This document shows positions 28,901-38,808 of a DNA stretch of 64,000 nt, in pieces. Each line of letters starts with the position of its first letter. The first letter of the stretch is position 1. Under the pieces are notes generated by a model that saw only the letters and a program-made list of their open reading frames with translations, made no database searches and had not been told where the DNA came from. Position numbers and translations under genes: made by a program. The DNA comes from Siniperca chuatsi (Eukaryota > Chordata > Actinopteri > Centrarchiformes > Sinipercidae), in NCBI RefSeq assembly GCF_020085105.1, contig NC_058043.1, forward strand, positions 17,955,667 through 18,019,666, written 5' to 3'.

Positions 28901-31900
28901 ATACTAGATCACCTCTTTCCATGGAAACTGCAGGGCAACACCAGAAGGACTTCAGTTGAATACCTCTTCTTGAAACCATATGCTCCAAACTGCAACTAGT
29001 AGAGAGCAGCCATCCGTACACATGAAATAGATTGATACATTAATTATTTCATCATCATGTCATTTGTTATTTCTACCAGCGCACATCACAATGCCAGTAT
29101 TTGGCAAATGCACAGTCAAATCATGACATCTCAAGTTGTGGGCCAGAAAACCAAAACAATGAGCTGAAAGATGCTCAAGCGCTCTGTAGTGTGTAATGGT
29201 ACACAAAAGTCACGGTATATACCTCGGTTATGGGGTCACGGTTCAGTTAGTTTTAGGTACAGCAGGGAAAACAAAAATATTTTTGCAATTTATTTAGAAA
29301 AATGTAAACATTCAACAAGGGCTCGTTGACCACAATTCTTACTGTAACAGTTAATGCATTCAAATACTGGCATATTGTCAATAAGAAAAAATAAACAACA
29401 CGAATGTCAGTAATGCTTCATCGTAAAAAAAACTCTGACCTGTTGATGATTCCTGAACAACTGCAGAAGGCACATTGTAGTGGGGCTCAAGCACTTTGAC
29501 CATATGCTTATATTCTGTATTCTCTACGGCCGAGTGTGGTCGCATATCTACAACGATAAACACTCCTATAGTGTTAGTTATTACTTTGGCCCGGTCCAAC
29601 TCTGCATTGATAGGCTGCCTGAACGCTGTGGGGAGAAGGACTCGACTTCTAGTCCTTTTTTGTCTCGTTCTACTAATTGACACATTCAGGTGATGCCATC
29701 GTAAATGTAATGTTTGAAGTGTTTCCACAGACATACCTGACTGCAGTTGAACAATGTTGGCATACAGTTTGACACTAACTGTGCCCATTTTCACTGTAAC
29801 TAACCAGGAAACCGTAATGCTCCCATACAGTGGATCTAAGTGTCCAGTAGGATCCTCCAGCTCTGGTCTCCCATTTGTGTTTGCCATTCAGGGGTAGCGA
29901 CACTACATAAGCTTGACTAACCTGGCTAACCGGGCTAAGCCGACTAGTGCACTGCCAAAACGTTCTGGGTAAAACTTGCACTCTAGAATTTCTGTTCCGC
30001 ATGTGCGAGTATCTGAGATTCAAGAGGCAGAGTAGCGCGGGTAGAGGGGACATAAAAGACGGAACCACGACTCAAGACCGTGGACATTTGTATCGCGGAT
30101 TCGGTCTCAGTTTCAGAACCGTTACACCCCTATATAGAGCAGAGGAGAACTGCAGAGTTGGGTGATAATTTTCTGTGGGTTCATCATTACGGGAAACCCC
30201 TTTCACACACACTTCATTTGATCCATTGTTAATATAAAAATATAGTCGCTTTAAGAGTGAGACTCTGTGTATATGACAATGATTTTTAATTAAAGACAGC
30301 TTCTAATTTAACATGTTAATATTTGCAAAATCATATTGCTATTTTCATGTGAAAACCATATTATAACCTCAGATGGAGAATTTCATTATACAACCTCTAA
30401 TCCTATAGAACCCTCTCCCCATGCACTGACTGAAACTAAGCAAACATACTTGAAGACTTTGTTTTCTCCAAGATGTAATCTTTTCAGACATGGTTCTCAC
30501 CTGCCTACAATGTTCAAAATCTGTGAACCACAGGGGAAAAGGAAATAATGTATAGTCAGCCTGTGCATTAGGTCATTTACATCACGTCACATAATAAGTC
30601 AAACACAAAAGAGGTCTAGAAGGAGAAGACAATAGCTGGCAGGCAAGTGAGCAGTCTGTCCATGCTGGTAACACAGCACCTCCATCAATGAAGGAAGTCA
30701 TTTATAGACTACAGGAACAGAATCCTGTTCTTCAAAACAGCGTTCCTTGATAATTTCTGAGGAAATGGAAGAGAAGTGCCTAGGTAAAACTTCAGTTCCT
30801 ATCCATTAACAATACATTTCTTTAACATCTCAATAATTTGGAGAGTAGTAACATAGTTTTCAATAGGAGCATCTAAAGGTCCAGTTATAGGAAACTGGCT
30901 CTGATGCAATGTGGAAGCTATGATTGCAGCACAAGTCTTTGAAGTCTCTGAGAAAATCATTTCGGCTTAGCAAATAAGATGCACAAAGAACACAGAACAC
31001 ACTCTGGCCTATACACAAACAATTTAATCCTCATCTCTGCAGTTCACAGATGGGCAGATTGTCCCTATCGATTAGCAGCCACTCTGATGGGATGTGTTAC
31101 TTCCTTAAGTGAATTTCCATTCATGTGCTTCCACATGCAGATCAAACGGCATCAAAGGCATGTTTTAAATCAGTAACGCTAATGTCTCTCTCAGTTTAGA
31201 GCAGAGCTACATTAGAGTCTGTGTGGTTGTGATTGTATAAGCATGATCTTCACATGCAGCCCAAAAATGAAGATTAAGCTAAAGATCATGCAATGAAGCT
31301 TAGCAGAAAAACAAAACAGGAAAGCATGCTAGCACTTTGCTATTTCGACCAAAGCCTTTCAACGTGCCAACCTTTACATCTGTGGCTGTAACTGGTGTCA
31401 ACAGACTCCAAAGTATAAAGTAAGAGTATGTAATGTCTGTGGGCATTAAAAATGGCTGGTGGCATTAGTAAAAAGTTGTGCATGTCAGTATATGGATGGT
31501 CTGTGTGTAGTTTGTGTGGATTAAATTTATAAATAATCTAGTTCTTCTTCTTGGATTTGGATAATGAGAGGCGGGAGTACAATAGAAAAAAAACAGGGAG
31601 ATGAGATAAGAGAGCAAGGAAGAAACTTTGGCTAAATCTGCCAAACAGTCCTTGTGACTCTGTGTAAGCCCACTTGGCAATTCATGGCAATGTAATCAGT
31701 CTGGCAGCAAACAATGTGCCATTGATTTATGGCTATTCAAAACTTGCGTAAGCACAACAGAAGAGTTGCTGTCACCCAGCAACAACCCTTGAAAACAACT
31801 AATAAAATACACTCTGTTGGACCGCCCCATGCCTGGCTATTAGCATACATACACAAATACTGTAAGACAAAGGTAGGGAGGGAAGGAGAGACAGAAACAC

Positions 31901-34900
31901 AAAGAGACAGAGTAAACTCTCAGCTCCATTACTCTGAGCCACTGCTGAAAATAACAACAGAGACCATAAAATCATAGTGACTGTGCTGCCTCATCTCCTC
32001 TGGTCCCACAGTGACACAGTAGTGGAGGTTAGCATGAATGACTGCACTCCCTCATGCATGCGCTATCAGCAGCCAGTGGTCCGTGGGAAGTCACACGTTC
32101 TTAATCCCTCTCTAATTGCTGGTCAGGGTGTGTCCTCACTCAACCCAGCTTGCCTTACATCTTAATGTCTTTGCCATTGATTTCCATCCCATTCTTACAA
32201 AAAGTCGTCTGCCAGGTCGTATAGGGTGAACGTGCAGCAGGTAACAGAACACAGTGGATATCTCCACCCTGATATCTACACAGAGCCACAGCCTAGATGC
32301 GCAGAGTAATTTCAGACTTCACAAACAACAAAGTGCTTACAGTGAAGTCAATTGGGCATATCTGATGTGTGGTAAGAAGTGCAGTTAACTGCCTCCAGTC
32401 ATGGCTGTCTCAGGCTCACTGAGAGGAGAAGTTTCCATGCAATTAGTTCAAACAGCCTCTGCCAAGGCAAAAGAACTAAGTGTCAGTTTTTATAGCTCAG
32501 TATACTGTTCTGGACCAAAGCAGTGGGTAGAGAGAACGCTGCAAGGCTTTTAGGAGACAGGAATTCAAATTCCCAGAGTGTAGAAGTGTCAAAAAAGTCT
32601 GTCAAGTGAAAGCTGTATGTGTCAACATTATTTTTAGACTCTGTGAAACTTAACAGGAACTTAACAATTGGACTCTGCTCTTATTCAGTTTGTAAGGTAT
32701 CATTCAATGATATTGGATTATCAATCCAATTTTGTTTACCTGTGTGTGTGTGTGTGTGTGTGTGTAATTGTCTATGTTGCGTCTCTTTGATATGTTGAAC
32801 CTCTTTGTTGTGTTGTGTATTATATGTTTATATATTAAATGCATATACAATCATTAATTTAAACGTTTTTCACACAATATACATGTTTGTTTTCTTATAC
32901 AAACAATGTTAAAACAAAAACAAGGCATTAAAAGAGTTATCATTTAATTCTAACAAATTTATATTGACCCAACTAAAAAAAATGCTAATTTGATCTAGAT
33001 TCTGGATGCCTTGACTGTAATAAGTTATTCTAACTTTGTAATACAACTCTTTAAACAAATATTAAGACCTACAACTATGAAAGGGGACTTGATATACTGC
33101 AGCATACCACTTTGGTGTATTGGTTACAAGTATTCAAATATAATATAATAGAATAGAATAGAATAGAATAAAATAGAATAATACAATACATCAATTATTT
33201 GTGAGTAAATGAGTAACAATCAAAGTTAAAGTTTCATCAGATTTGATTGATAGTGGCTTGTCAACATAAGCTAACAACCTCACAACTGTCATCACATGAT
33301 TCATATTTTAGCTAAATCCTGACTGGTGCATGGAAGTACATGAGATCACCTTTCTCCAACTGAGTCCCACCCTTTTCAAAACCAGTTAGAAGAGCACAGA
33401 CAAAACTGAAAAGACAGAGATCTCTAGTGAAAGAACCAAAACTGTTCTAACTTTGGCAGAAAATGTTGAGTTCACGTATGACTATATCACTTATAATAAA
33501 CTGACTGAGAAAACAGGTTTTCAGGGCATTTAAATAAAGCCACTTTCACAGTTTACAACAATGAACGTTCTAAGGCCAATGAGTGTGATTTATAGGGCGA
33601 CTATAATCCCTCTGAGACTGAGCTGCACCTTAGGGAGAATTGAGCAAGAGAGGCATGCTGAGACATGCTGTATTACACAGGCTGGTTTCATTCACAACCC
33701 ACTTACCCTTTCCTCCCACTGGACCAAGCGAAAAATGACGACATAGGCATTCAGCACATACTGTTTTGTCTCAACAAGAGCTTATCTTTTAATGATGAAA
33801 TGATTACCTGCAAGTTTTTTCCTGTGTTTCCAGAAGTCCATATTGTTATGCTAAATAATTTAGTGGGCAGACCCATGCAGACTCCAGTGGGTCTAAAACT
33901 ATCCAGTAACACCTCAACACTCCCAAGAAGACAGAGAGACTGGCTGCACACATGGTGTCCTTCACTGCTGCTTTGACATGAAAAATGGCTTGTCCAAGAG
34001 CAAGCGCTGGTGCCTATGTGTATTTTTGGGGAGGTTATAACTCTAAAAGGTCTAGAGTGAGGTGACATCTGGAGCTATAGATATTCTGGATCACACCTTC
34101 TCTCTCTGGTATTAAGTCAAGCGTTATTAATGTGCAATTAAATTTTCATCAGCACTGAAAAATAAATGAAGCGGAATATGTGTTTGGGAACAAGCCATTT
34201 CACCAATGCAACTCTTCAATTAAGCCTCTGAAAACAAGATTGCATTTAATGGCTGCCATTTAACCTCAATTTTACATTTTTTATGTTCTCTGTCTTGTAT
34301 GGAAAACCAAACCATGAGGAAATGGCCCAATTTGTCAAACAATACCCACTTCCCTACCCTTTCTTTCATTCTAAAGTTTCTGGGCCCCTTAATTGTACAC
34401 ACCGTAGAGCATGTACTTTTGTGTTTAGCTGAGGACAAGAGCTTGCATGCTAATATGACCATGGGAGAAGGAGATCAATTGTGTTCCTATTTCTCTGTTT
34501 GAATGTGTAAAGAAATTCAAGCTGAATAACACAGTCACTGCAGAGGAGAGACATGAGCCAATGCTAAAATGTACAATGATGTATGTAAAGAACTTAGAGG
34601 CACTTTGTGAGGTGGAAACTGTGCTTGTTAACATTTTAAAAAAAACAAAAACAATATGTAATTATTTTACAAAAACAAAAGCATAAATGCAGAGTGGAGC
34701 CGATTATTCATTAATGATTGTGCCATGGACCATGTCTTGAGCCTATTATGAATTTGCTAAGTAAACATTGTTAGATTTAAAAAACAAAACATTATTATTA
34801 TTTGGTCATACTCCTGACCTTTGTTTCATAAGTTACAGTCCCGTGAGCTCAGTGAACAGCAGCAGAGCCAAGTAAATATTCAGATTTAAACATATATTTG

Positions 34901-37900
34901 CTCATGTAGTCTCAATCAAATCAGGTTTGTGTTTGAATCAAACAAGAGAACAGCAAAATGAAAGATGACATTTAAACACAGATAACAGTGTTAGCATTTA
35001 GGAACAATAGTCTGTGTAATGAGTTCCATTCATAAAGTGCAAAGTGGTTTCTCTGTGTCCAGTATTCACAAATGTAATATCTAAGGCTAGCTAGCTCTGT
35101 GAAGTGGTACAGTTTTTAATTGCTTTTAAAAGCAAGGAAAGATAGGAGTAATAGTGAAAGTTTTCTTAGAAAAACCTAGAAGAAAACATAGAAATGTATT
35201 TTCTTATGTCTGAGAAACAGGCCAGTCTTCATCATTGTTATGTCTCTCACATTAATGAATGTTGTATTTTCTCCGTATCACATCTGTAGACCAAATCAAG
35301 TAATTTTAGGGTACAATGATCAATATGAGAATACAAATTACTGAATCTCCATCAAATTAAATATGGATATGATAATTGTACAATTATTTTCCTATTTTTA
35401 AGAGAGACGGTGTAGTCCCTCATTCGTCCAGGAGTGTTCTATCGTAGAAAAGGTTTCAGTCGTAGTCATCTGGACACTGTTTTCAGAATCAAGACGTTTC
35501 GGCTCCCATCCGGAAGTCATTCTCAATTGTGAAAAATGGACCGGGAACTCAGAAATTACTCTGTGTTACTTAAGCCCCTCTTTGAATAGAAATGGTGGTC
35601 TGAGATTTAATCTGCCCAAAGTCTGTCAGAGTGTATTATCACCTTGGTCAAGCCAATCATATGCTAATCGGGTACTTAACAGTGATGAGGGAGGTGCAGC
35701 CAGAAAACAATAGGCCTGATTACTGATTACTGGGCCATCATGGAAACAATTAGGTCAGTTTCAGGTGAAACTAGGCAGAGTAATCAACATATTCTCAGGT
35801 AGACTCCTTCCTGAGGGCAGGGCTTAAGTAACACAGAGTAATTTCTGAGTTCCCGGTGCATTTTTCACAATTGAGAATGACTTCCGGATGGGAGCCGAAA
35901 CGTCTTGATTCTGAAAACGGTGTCCAGATGACTACGACTGAAACATTTTCTACGATATTTTTAAAAGAAAACATACTTTATATATTTTTTTGCTTTGCAT
36001 ATATTTTTATTTTACATTTGAGCTAATCTCTCAGCTGGATTTAAAAGAGAAGATTACTACCCAGCCATGTACCTAGGTTTTTCTTACTGTTAGATGTGTG
36101 GATAGCAAAATGAGGAATAACAGCAATATGTGTTTGTGTGAATAAAACACATTTAGTGTAACATTTAAAACAAAGGATTCATGAGAAATTCACGAAGAAC
36201 ATCAAAAGCATATTTTCTGCTAATTGCTGGGGTACAAAAGATAGTGTCATCTGCCTGAATGGAAAATGATGTTATTTATATACACTGGCAATAACAGAGG
36301 ACCCAGAATGGACCCTTGAGGAACCCCATTGTCAATTTCAAGGGGGGGTTGCTTTAACATCCTGCCTGCCAGCCTGAGTTATTAGATGTAATAAACCAGC
36401 TTTTATCAACATAAACCAATCCAAAACAATGTGTCTTATTAAAAGCCTTTGGCAAAAATTGTTTTATTTAAAAGGGCAGTGGCTGATATTATGGTCTGAC
36501 TGCTATAAAACCACCACAGATTACAGTTTCCAAAATGGCCAGAGAGTTAAATAAACACCACGAGGATAGTAATTATTGCAGGGCTTTTGTATTAATTGCA
36601 GTAAATTTTGGTAGGTGTACCTTGCAAACTAAAACCAGTAACTCTTTTTCAATTTTCCTTTCTTGTTGATCTAACACACTAATATCTCTGATGCCAGGAG
36701 GTCCGCCAGTCAGCATGAATCCCAGAGGACCTGGTGTTGGAGGATGCTTTGTCTGTGTGGTTAATGGTTTCAGAAAGCTCAAGTGAGAACTGTGGGGTAC
36801 TGAGTGTCTTAAAAGGAGCATTTCTTTAAGCAATGTGATTGAATAATTAAGAAAAATAATTAAGGGCTTCAGTAATTCAAGGTCAGAGATGGAGCAGGTT
36901 CTTTCATTGGATGAGCTGAATAAATTATGCAGGGAAGGAGGTATTTAAAATTTCTTTGAGTAATGAATCAGCAATCTTTTGTGGGAATACCAGGCATGCT
37001 ACCGGAGGTTTCAGGTCTTCCTAACATATTTCTGTGCACACAAATGTGACTGATACACCAATGACACATGATGAAAGTAATTTAAATTGCATCTGAAAAT
37101 AAAGCTTGACACGCTCACTGGAAGTGCAGCACATAATTTGTGGAACTTTTCCTTTTCACTCTCTCTGCTAAATGTAGGGTGACTGAAAAGGGCAACATCT
37201 CTTCATGTTGCAGATTCTCCAAACAGCTGTTGTATTGGTAATATGCATGGGTAGTTATTTAACATTTTTAATTGAACATTGACCCAGTCATATCTTTCGT
37301 AAAGTCAGTTCGCTTAAAAATGCTGTTATCATGACTATATCCATTGATCCAGCAAAGTGAAGTACTCTTGTTCCTGGAGTGTGAGCTATGAGCCTGACAA
37401 TGAGCTGGATGATTGAATACTGAACTGGAAATGAGGCAGGGGTGGCTAAGGAAGCCAAGAGGGGATGACCGTTGAAAGGAGGGGGCGTTTTGTGATGGTC
37501 TTTAAATATATATTTTGTGCAGTAGAGTTTCCTGCAGTCCTGACATGGATTCAACTCTAACAATAAGTGTCAATCTTTTCATCCTCTCTGGTGTTGCCAA
37601 TGAAAAACAAACATTCAATAACTACCCCAAGAGACCAGCTTCCAGACAGTACTGGCTTGGGAACAAGTATCTGACTGAGAGAAATAAAGGGAGACAATGA
37701 GGGCTGTCATGAAACAAACAAAAAGGGTTTTAATTGACTCGCCACAAGAACAGCACCAGAGTCTTTTCTTCTCAGGAAAGTACAACTAGTTAAGATTATT
37801 GATTCAAGTGGAGTAACAAAATTAGTTTCCAATGTCATGCTATTCAATACACACTGATGAATAAGTAAGACTTTGCCAAGAGCTTTGATGTTCAGCTCTA

Positions 37901-38808
37901 AGTACCCCCACCCCACCCCCACTACTGAAAATGACAGATTAAAAGCAGGTTAAAAGAAAGTCAGACATCCAATCAAGCCAGTCTCAAAGAGAGATTTGTG
38001 CTTGCCTCTGGATGTTAAACTAAATTCCACCCCCCTGGTTTGTCTTAAACTATTTTCTAAATGTAAACCCTAATCATTAGGACCAAACTCTACTCAGCAA
38101 CCTGCCCTGAACCTTTTGATGAAGAAATCATTATTTAAAACTTAAGTAGTATAGGCCTGTTGGCTGTGTGCCAATGCTACCCTCTCTCGGGTTACCTACT
38201 ACTTTCACTTGATCTGCCCTGGTAGTGTGGCAATAAGAAAAGCTGAGTTGTACCTTAGCAGCAAATGATGAGCTTGGCTTCTCCAAGAGGTCCCAGAGTT
38301 TCTTCCTCTTTTCAGAACAACATGTGGTTGTAAACTCCTCTCCTCCCCTCTCCCTCATGTTCTCGGCCTCTCTTTTAAGCTCTTCGTTCATCTGCTCCTT
38401 TTTCTGGTGATACCTGGCCTGGCAGCAGGACTCCAGGTAGATCTCGTCGATGCCCCAGAAGTCCAGCTCTTGACTGAACGAGAGGGCGCACATCTCCTCC
38501 ATCATGTGCAACTTTCCGGTGCGGTAGAAGTTCAGAATGGAGGTGAAGGCGCCGGGGTGCCTGTCGAAAAAGTACTCGTTGTTATCCAAGCTGTAGTCGT
38601 CGCATATCTCCATGATAGAGTCGTGGGTGTTGCAGTCTCTCAGTTTGCCCAGTCTTGTGCGGGGCAGCCGGTCCAGCGTCCTCCACAGGACTTCGTGGAT
38701 AAGACCCCCGACGTTGAGCCTCACTCGGCGGGTGTGGGTCTTGCTGCGGATGATGTCCATCGTATCCGGTGGCAGCGAGGTGGCCGACCGAGACCCCGCT
38801 TTGATCAT
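6066..38808 (-). CDS. kcnb1: Kv2.1 voltage-gated potassium channel (two coding exons)
   Basis: Pore-forming subunit of the delayed-rectifier K+ channel Kv2.1, acting as a tetramer in the plasma membrane of neurons and other excitable cells. CDS = join of complement(38254..38808) and complement(6066..7919), phase-0 junction, 802 aa against about 858 in human. Seen: T1 tetramerisation domain (about 29-133) with zinc-site residues H101, C107, C128 and C129; S1 from residue 186; arginine-rich S4 (about 289-305); selectivity filter TVGYGD (373-378); S6 PIP motif (404-406). The C-tail keeps the proximal restriction and clustering segment, including [15 protein letters not shown] (584-598), which in mammals is a phospho-FFAT motif that binds VAP proteins. 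Kv2.1 rather than Kv2.2 is supported by [10 protein letters not shown], by the FFAT-like segment and by ptgis as neighbour. The first ATG (38808) is preferred over an in-frame upstream GTG. The last ~200 residues are poorly conserved. Confidence 0.97.
8011..8310. repeat. Dispersed repeat, 'GACTGAAATATCTCAA' family (copy 1)
   Basis: Contains AGGGATAGTAATGTCGCTCA, CCAGACTGAAATATCTCAA, a TTGGATGGATTTTCATGAAA block and TTTGGTGATCCTCTGACTTT, arranged as partly repeated blocks. A shorter copy is at 51066-51235, and a segment of what looks like the same family (TGCTAACATGCTGATGTTAA) is at 12205-12370. It is an intronic repeat common in perciform-type genomes. Confidence 0.5.
8884..9132 (-). mobile_element. 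LTR-like retrotransposon fragment
   Basis: Read on the minus strand it starts TGTCATGG and continues with GTAGTTTTGCTTCCTGTCTT, CACCTGTGTCTC and GTATTTAGTCTGTGTGCTTC. The same order of blocks is found at 10016-10457 on the plus strand. It resembles solo LTRs of fish Gypsy-type elements. No coding remnant is present. Confidence 0.5.
10016..10457 (+). mobile_element. Solo-LTR-like element
   Basis: Begins TGTCATGGTTTTGGGTTTTT, is rich in pyrimidines, contains TAGTTTTGCTTCCTGTCTTT and TATTTAGTCTGTGTTCTTCC, and has an AATAAA near 10407 before its end (CATTTTGGTCC). The layout fits an LTR with an internal poly(A) signal. It lies in the opposite orientation to 8884-9132. Open frames inside it (10080-10443) are not genes. 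Confidence 0.5.
10458..12204. other. kcnb1 intron, no feature recognised
   Basis: Unique-looking intronic DNA with short meaningless open frames. There is a small AC-rich stretch at 11400-11440. Confidence 0.5.
12205..12370. repeat. Dispersed repeat rich in TGCTAACATGCT/TTAGCATGCTAA
   Basis: A series of near-palindromic GCTAA/TTAGC motifs, such as GACAATGCTAACATGCTGAT and GTGTTAGCATGCTAAGC, followed by AATTAGCACTAAATACAAAG. It probably belongs to the same family as the repeat at 8011-8310. Confidence 0.5.
12371..17473. other. kcnb1 intron, no feature recognised
   Basis: AT-rich intronic DNA. Overlapping minus-strand open frames at 14529-15003 have no homology that I recognise. A poly(A) run lies at 16310-16327. 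Confidence 0.5.
17474..18280. mobile_element. Foldback DNA element with long terminal inverted repeats (copy A)
   Basis: The left arm (AGTTTGACATTTTAGGAAAT, TTCGCTTTCTTGCTAAGAGT, then CCTGGCTCTGTCC) is matched in reverse complement by the right arm (GACAGAGCCAGG, CCAGTCTTTATGCTAAGCTA, AAAATGTCAAACTATTCCT). Arms are about 170 bases with scattered mismatches. A third partial left-arm copy lies inside (about 17895-17985). There is no transposase; it is a non-autonomous MITE-like or foldback element. Confidence 0.75.
18281..24780. other. kcnb1 intron, mostly featureless
   Basis: Holds a short TG tract (19127-19147) and the second copy of the ATCGATTAA-type repeat family (about 20405-20600, with CAGCTTCTCAAATGTGAGGA). 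Otherwise no genes or elements are recognised. Confidence 0.5.
24781..25477. mobile_element. Foldback DNA element (copy B), split by a Tc1 relic
   Basis: The left arm at 24786-24860 (AGTTTGTCATTTTGGGAAAT and GCAGAGAGTTAGATGAGAGG) and the right arm at 25314-25477 (CCAGTTTTTATGCTAAGGTA, CTCATCTAACTCTTGACAAG, CCCAAAATGTTTAACTGTTC) belong to the same family as 17474-18280. The interior is replaced by Tc1 sequence (24861-25313). Confidence 0.75.
24861..25313 (+). mobile_element. Tc1/mariner transposase 3' fragment
   Basis: The open frame to 25087 encodes the Tc1-type C-terminus: [20 protein letters not shown], then [20 protein letters not shown] and GGPTSY with a stop. NLIE holds the last acid of the DD34E triad. 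After the stop come a 3' UTR, a poly(A)-like tract and an end reading AAACACTTTTTCACACCACT, typical of a Tc1 terminus. The 5' two-thirds and the left terminal repeat are missing, so it is inactive. Confidence 0.85.
25478..29186. other. kcnb1 intron, no feature recognised
   Basis: Intronic DNA with a TG-rich stretch at 25850-25990. Open frames here are short and lack domains. Confidence 0.5.
29187..30132 (-). mobile_element. Degenerate hAT (ZBED-type) transposon
   Basis: Bounded by imperfect inverted ends: GTGTGTAATGGTAC on the left, and on the right the complement of GGGGTGTAACGGTTC, the terminus of a hAT family common in fish. On the minus strand the interior encodes parts of a ZBED-like transposase in different frames: a BED-finger-like piece ([15 protein letters not shown], then a frame with CQTVCQHC), followed by [20 protein letters not shown] and [13 protein letters not shown]. 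At about 946 bases it is internally deleted and frameshifted. A 169-codon open frame (29378-29887) is part of it, not a host gene. Confidence 0.75.
30133..35410. other. kcnb1 intron, simple repeats only
   Basis: Contains a TG tract (about 32743-32766), an AATAG pentanucleotide tract (about 33148-33178) and a weak tRNA-like stretch (about 32520-32580). No gene is seen. Confidence 0.5.
35411..35956. mobile_element. Foldback element with nearly identical ~136-base arms
   Basis: The left arm 35441-35577 and right arm 35820-35956 are reverse complements with only about three mismatches over about 136 bases. Both contain TTTCAGTCGTAGTCATCTGG, AATCAAGACGTTTCGGCTCC and CCGGAAGTCATTCTCAATTG. The 240-base centre has no open frame. 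The GAAACGTCTTG block resembles sequence next to Penelope-like retroelements in fish, so this may be an inverted pair of such ends; that link comes from memory and is uncertain. Confidence 0.75.
36110..36450 (-). mobile_element. Non-LTR retrotransposon reverse transcriptase fragment
   Basis: Minus-strand translation gives, in order, [10 protein letters not shown] (the K/D-AFD region, degraded), [17 protein letters not shown] with VYINNI (the PQG motif and following strand), then in another frame [10 protein letters not shown] (the catalytic ADD) and [13 protein letters not shown]. The order is that of the fingers/palm of a jockey/L2-like LINE. Stops, a frameshift and a missing segment between INNI and ADD show it is dead. 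Confidence 0.75.
36451..38253. other. kcnb1 intron next to exon 1, nothing recognised
   Basis: AT-rich intronic DNA without recognisable genes or elements. Confidence 0.5.
38254..38808 (-). CDS. kcnb1: kcnb1 coding exon 1
   Basis: Encodes residues 1-185: the N-terminus, the whole T1 domain and the linker to S1. The ATG at 38808 aligns with the human internal Met of the segment reading GSRSxSSLPP. The donor reads AAG|GTACAA at 38253, phase 0, after the conserved [12 protein letters not shown], the same exon boundary as in mammalian KCNB1. Confidence 0.96.

Noticed and set aside
29378..29887. 169-codon open frame as a possible host gene
   Set aside because: It lies inside a hAT element and reads as a frameshifted piece of ZBED-type transposase.
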